Of a stretch of DNA of 64,000 bases, positions 62,137 to 64,000 are shown one piece after another; position 1 is the first letter of the stretch; each line of letters starts with the position of its first letter. The notes below the pieces were generated by a model, which did no database searches, was not told the origin of the DNA, and saw nothing but the letters and a program-made list of their open reading frames with translations. Origin of the DNA: Clostridium sp. BNL1100 (GTDB taxonomy: Bacteria; Bacillota; Clostridia; Acetivibrionales; DSM-1351). The stretch covers positions 4,221,001 to 4,285,000 of the forward strand of contig NC_016791.1 in the NCBI RefSeq assembly GCF_000244875.1, written 5' to 3'. Made by a program: the position numbers and the translations under genes.

Positions 62137-62447
62137 AAGGGGCTGTCGCAAAACTAATTTTTATTTTTCTAAACCTATACTCAGAGTATAAATTGTATCA
62201 ATGGAAGCTTGGTTAAAGATATTTGCAGACGTTTACCGGCGAACACGGATATTTTACCGGAAAATCTACACGATGTAGGTTTTAGCGAAACCATGAATCA
62301 TGGACGATGAATGTGAGCGACGGTAAAATATCCTATGATGAGCCGCTAGAAACTCTTGCAAATATCTTGGAAGCAATCATTGATATAATTTTATACGGGA
62401 GTCTGTGTTATAGCAGAAAAACTGTTTTGCGGCAACCCCTATTTATT
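62137..62447 (+). mobile_element. MITE-like foldback element B (long form)
   Basis: About 311 bases with inverted ends AGGGGCTGTCGCAAAAC and GTTTTGCGGCAACCCCT. The two halves are mostly complementary: AAGATATTTGCA/TGCAAATATCTT, GGATATTTTACCG/CGGTAAAATATCC, so the transcript folds into one long hairpin. Outer arms match element A at 41931-42079. Lies in the murC-fabZ convergent gap; no gene in it. Confidence 0.8.
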
Positions 62448-62462
62448 CTAGTAAAACTTTAC

Positions 62463-62891
62463 TTATGCCTTAGTCATTGCAAACTTGATTTCACCTTCCG
62501 CTGCAACTTTACCGTCTACACTTGCCTTAACCTTTGCCTTGGTAACTCCAAGCTTACTCATTAGAATCTCGGCTTCAAGGGTAAGAACATCCCCAGGCAT
62601 TACCTGATTTTTAAATTTCATAGCATCAATTCCGGCAAACACACCCAATTTCCCCTTGTTTTCTTCCAAAACAGCAACCGCTATCCCCGCAGCCTGTGCC
62701 AAAGCCTCTACTATCAATACTCCCGGCATTATTGGGTATTCCGGAAAATGTCCTTGAAAAAACGGCTCGTTAATGGAAACATTCTTTATGGCAACTACTT
62801 TTTTACCCGGCTCAAGTTCTATAACCTTATCAACCAGTAGAAACGGATATCTGTGGGGTAATAATTCCCTGACTTCTTTATTTGTAAGCAT
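62463..62891 (-). CDS. fabZ: 3-hydroxyacyl-ACP dehydratase FabZ
   Basis: 142 residues, hotdog fold: [20 protein letters not shown] with catalytic His, [20 protein letters not shown] with catalytic Glu. Third step of the fatty-acid elongation cycle. It is alone here rather than in a fab operon; its stop is about 16 bases from the foldback element. Ribosome site TGGAGGTTAT. Confidence 0.95.
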   Translation of the reverse strand: MLTNKEVRELLPHRYPFLLVDKVIELEPGKKVVAIKNVSINEPFFQGHFPEYPIMPGVLIVEALAQAAGIAVAVLEENKGKLGVFAGIDAMKFKNQVMPGDVLTLEAEILMSKLGVTKAKVKASVDGKVAAEGEIKFAMTKA

Positions 62892-62996
62892 ATAACCTCC
62901 AATTTACTTTTTGATACATATAATTATGACTAGGTAATATATTCGACTATATAATTCAAAAATCCTTTTAGATATAAAATTTTACACCCTAACCGC

Positions 62997-64000
62997 TTAT
63001 TTAATCTTTACTATAAAACACCCTGCTACCGGCCTCTCAATACCTTCATAGGATGGTCTGTTCCGGAGGCTGCCATTTACTATCATCTGTGAAGAGGCTC
63101 CTCCGTCCAGCATTGCAGCATCCTTTACTCCTATCTTAACCAGATATTCACCCATTTCCTTACCTGTCATTCCTTCGCTGTATCCCGGCTGACGCCCATC
63201 TGAAACCATCATTAATATTTTGCCGTCTGTCTTAATACCGATAACCGTTCTAGGGTCTCGGTTGCTCAGAGTTCCCGCCCACCTGTCACGTTCAGGTACT
63301 ACTGATTTTCCATCTTTGACAAGCATACTTCCACATTCATATGCTTGGTAACTGTATCCTAAATACGGCTCTATCCTAATATTGACTGTATCTCCTGCTT
63401 TTAAACCCATTTTTTCAGGCAGCTTAGCTTTTTCGCCATAAAAGCTGATGACACTGGCACCTCTTTTTATGTTAACTTCTTTTGTATCCTCTACTATCGC
63501 CGATATTTCATTTTCTGTAATTATTATTGATGTATTTTTTACTTCAGCTCTGTTTGTATTTCCAAATTTGTCATTATATAAAACGACGTCGTTGCTTTTA
63601 CCTATTCTGTTCATCTCATTTATCTTGATTTTATTACCATTATGCTCTAGGGAGATATTAGTATAAAAAGTTTCAAATCTGGCACCTTTTTTGTCAACAA
63701 CGAGTACAGGACTTAGCCCCGTTGAAGCGGTAAGCATCTGTCCATCTATTGCAACCATGCCTGTGGGATCACCGAATTGATAGAAAAACCCTCCATTAAT
63801 TGCTGCATATGCCCCGTTCCTTTTACAAATATCAGATAATTTTTCAAAGCCAAAAATATTATCAAATGACAATGCTGGTTTGAATTCAACTCTCTCATCT
63901 CTTGGATCAAACTCCAGCGTATAAATTTCCTGCTTGTACCCGTTTATAATTTCTGTTGTATGCTTATATTGGACAGGTAAGGGCTGTACTGATTTTGACG
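62997..64000 (-). CDS. Phosphodiester glycosidase-family (NAGPA-like) protein, 5' part cut off
   Basis: The frame is open from 64000 to the stop at 62997, so the start lies outside the window. The NAGPA/phosphodiester glycosidase motifs are GAYAAINGGFFYQFGDPTG, RTVIGIKTDGKILMMVSDGR and DAAMLDGGASSQMIVNG. Members occur as exported proteins linked to wall polymers or polysaccharide processing; the visible part has no obvious membrane segment. A start at an internal ATG 63872 is unlikely since the conserved domain begins earlier. Confidence 0.88.
   Translation of the reverse strand, partial: SKSVQPLPVQYKHTTEIINGYKQEIYTLEFDPRDERVEFKPALSFDNIFGFEKLSDICKRNGAYAAINGGFFYQFGDPTGMVAIDGQMLTASTGLSPVLVVDKKGARFETFYTNISLEHNGNKIKINEMNRIGKSNDVVLYNDKFGNTNRAEVKNTSIIITENEISAIVEDTKEVNIKRGASVISFYGEKAKLPEKMGLKAGDTVNIRIEPYLGYSYQAYECGSMLVKDGKSVVPERDRWAGTLSNRDPRTVIGIKTDGKILMMVSDGRQPGYSEGMTGKEMGEYLVKIGVKDAAMLDGGASSQMIVNGSLRNRPSYEGIERPVAGCFIVKIK

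Overview
The window looks like a chromosomal piece of a low-GC, endospore-forming, plant-fibre-degrading Firmicute. A mesophilic cellulolytic clostridium of the Ruminiclostridium (Clostridium cellulolyticum/papyrosolvens) type is my inference, from low GC, spore genes (spoVT, spoVG, yabP, yabQ, a ger operon), AGGAGG-type ribosome binding sites and a complete mannan-use locus. No 16S gene is present to confirm it.

Region 1 (1-13012): mannan utilisation. On the minus strand a LacI regulator pair precedes a CUT1 sugar transporter (binding lipoprotein and two permeases) co-directional with a secreted modular GH26 mannanase that runs off the left edge. On the plus strand lies an intracellular operon: GH130 phosphorylase, AGE-family cellobiose 2-epimerase, GH130 mannosylglucose phosphorylase, CE7 acetyl esterase. 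Together they describe extracellular mannan cleavage, oligomer import, deacetylation, epimerisation of mannobiose to mannosylglucose and phosphorolysis. TTAACGTTAA-like palindromes sit at all three control regions.

Region 2 (13009-33505): mixed accessory genes. A probable zinc locus (Fur/Zur-like regulator, CobW-type GTPase, a GTPase-permease fusion and a YcgQ-like partner), a GNAT enzyme, two overlapping CarD-like genes, a nitrilase-family gene with an amber codon near its start, a condensation-type acyltransferase facing an acyl-CoA ligase, an IS6-type transposase remnant, a TetR-apbE-FMN-binding cluster with a duplicated operator, a four-gene spore germinant receptor operon, initiator tRNA, a cyclophilin lipoprotein and an orphan BtrH-like protein.

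Region 3 (about 33.2-46.2 kb): a contractile phage-tail gene set of PBSX type: tail terminator, sheath, tube, chaperone with a built-in -1 frameshift extension, tape measure, LysM, baseplate and fibre genes, XhlA, M15 endolysin and a small membrane protein. No capsid, portal, terminase or integrase gene is seen, so I read it as an R-type tailocin rather than a prophage. It has a Cro/CI-like regulator, an ArpU/sigma-like activator, four copies of a GGGAACAA operator-like motif, and a perfect LexA-type box at the far end. A foldback MITE-like element sits inside it and a longer relative lies at 62.1 kb.

Region 4 (46.3-64 kb): conserved core, in nearly the B. subtilis order: S1 protein (yabR), divIC, yabQ, yabP, rqcP, hup, mazG, ssb, spoVT, PrsA-type foldase, mfd, pth, prs, glmU, spoVG, purR, then murC, fabZ and a truncated phosphodiester-glycosidase-family gene. 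GlmU here keeps its acetyltransferase domain but has lost the uridylyltransferase signature. No CRISPR array, rRNA operon or intact transposase was seen.
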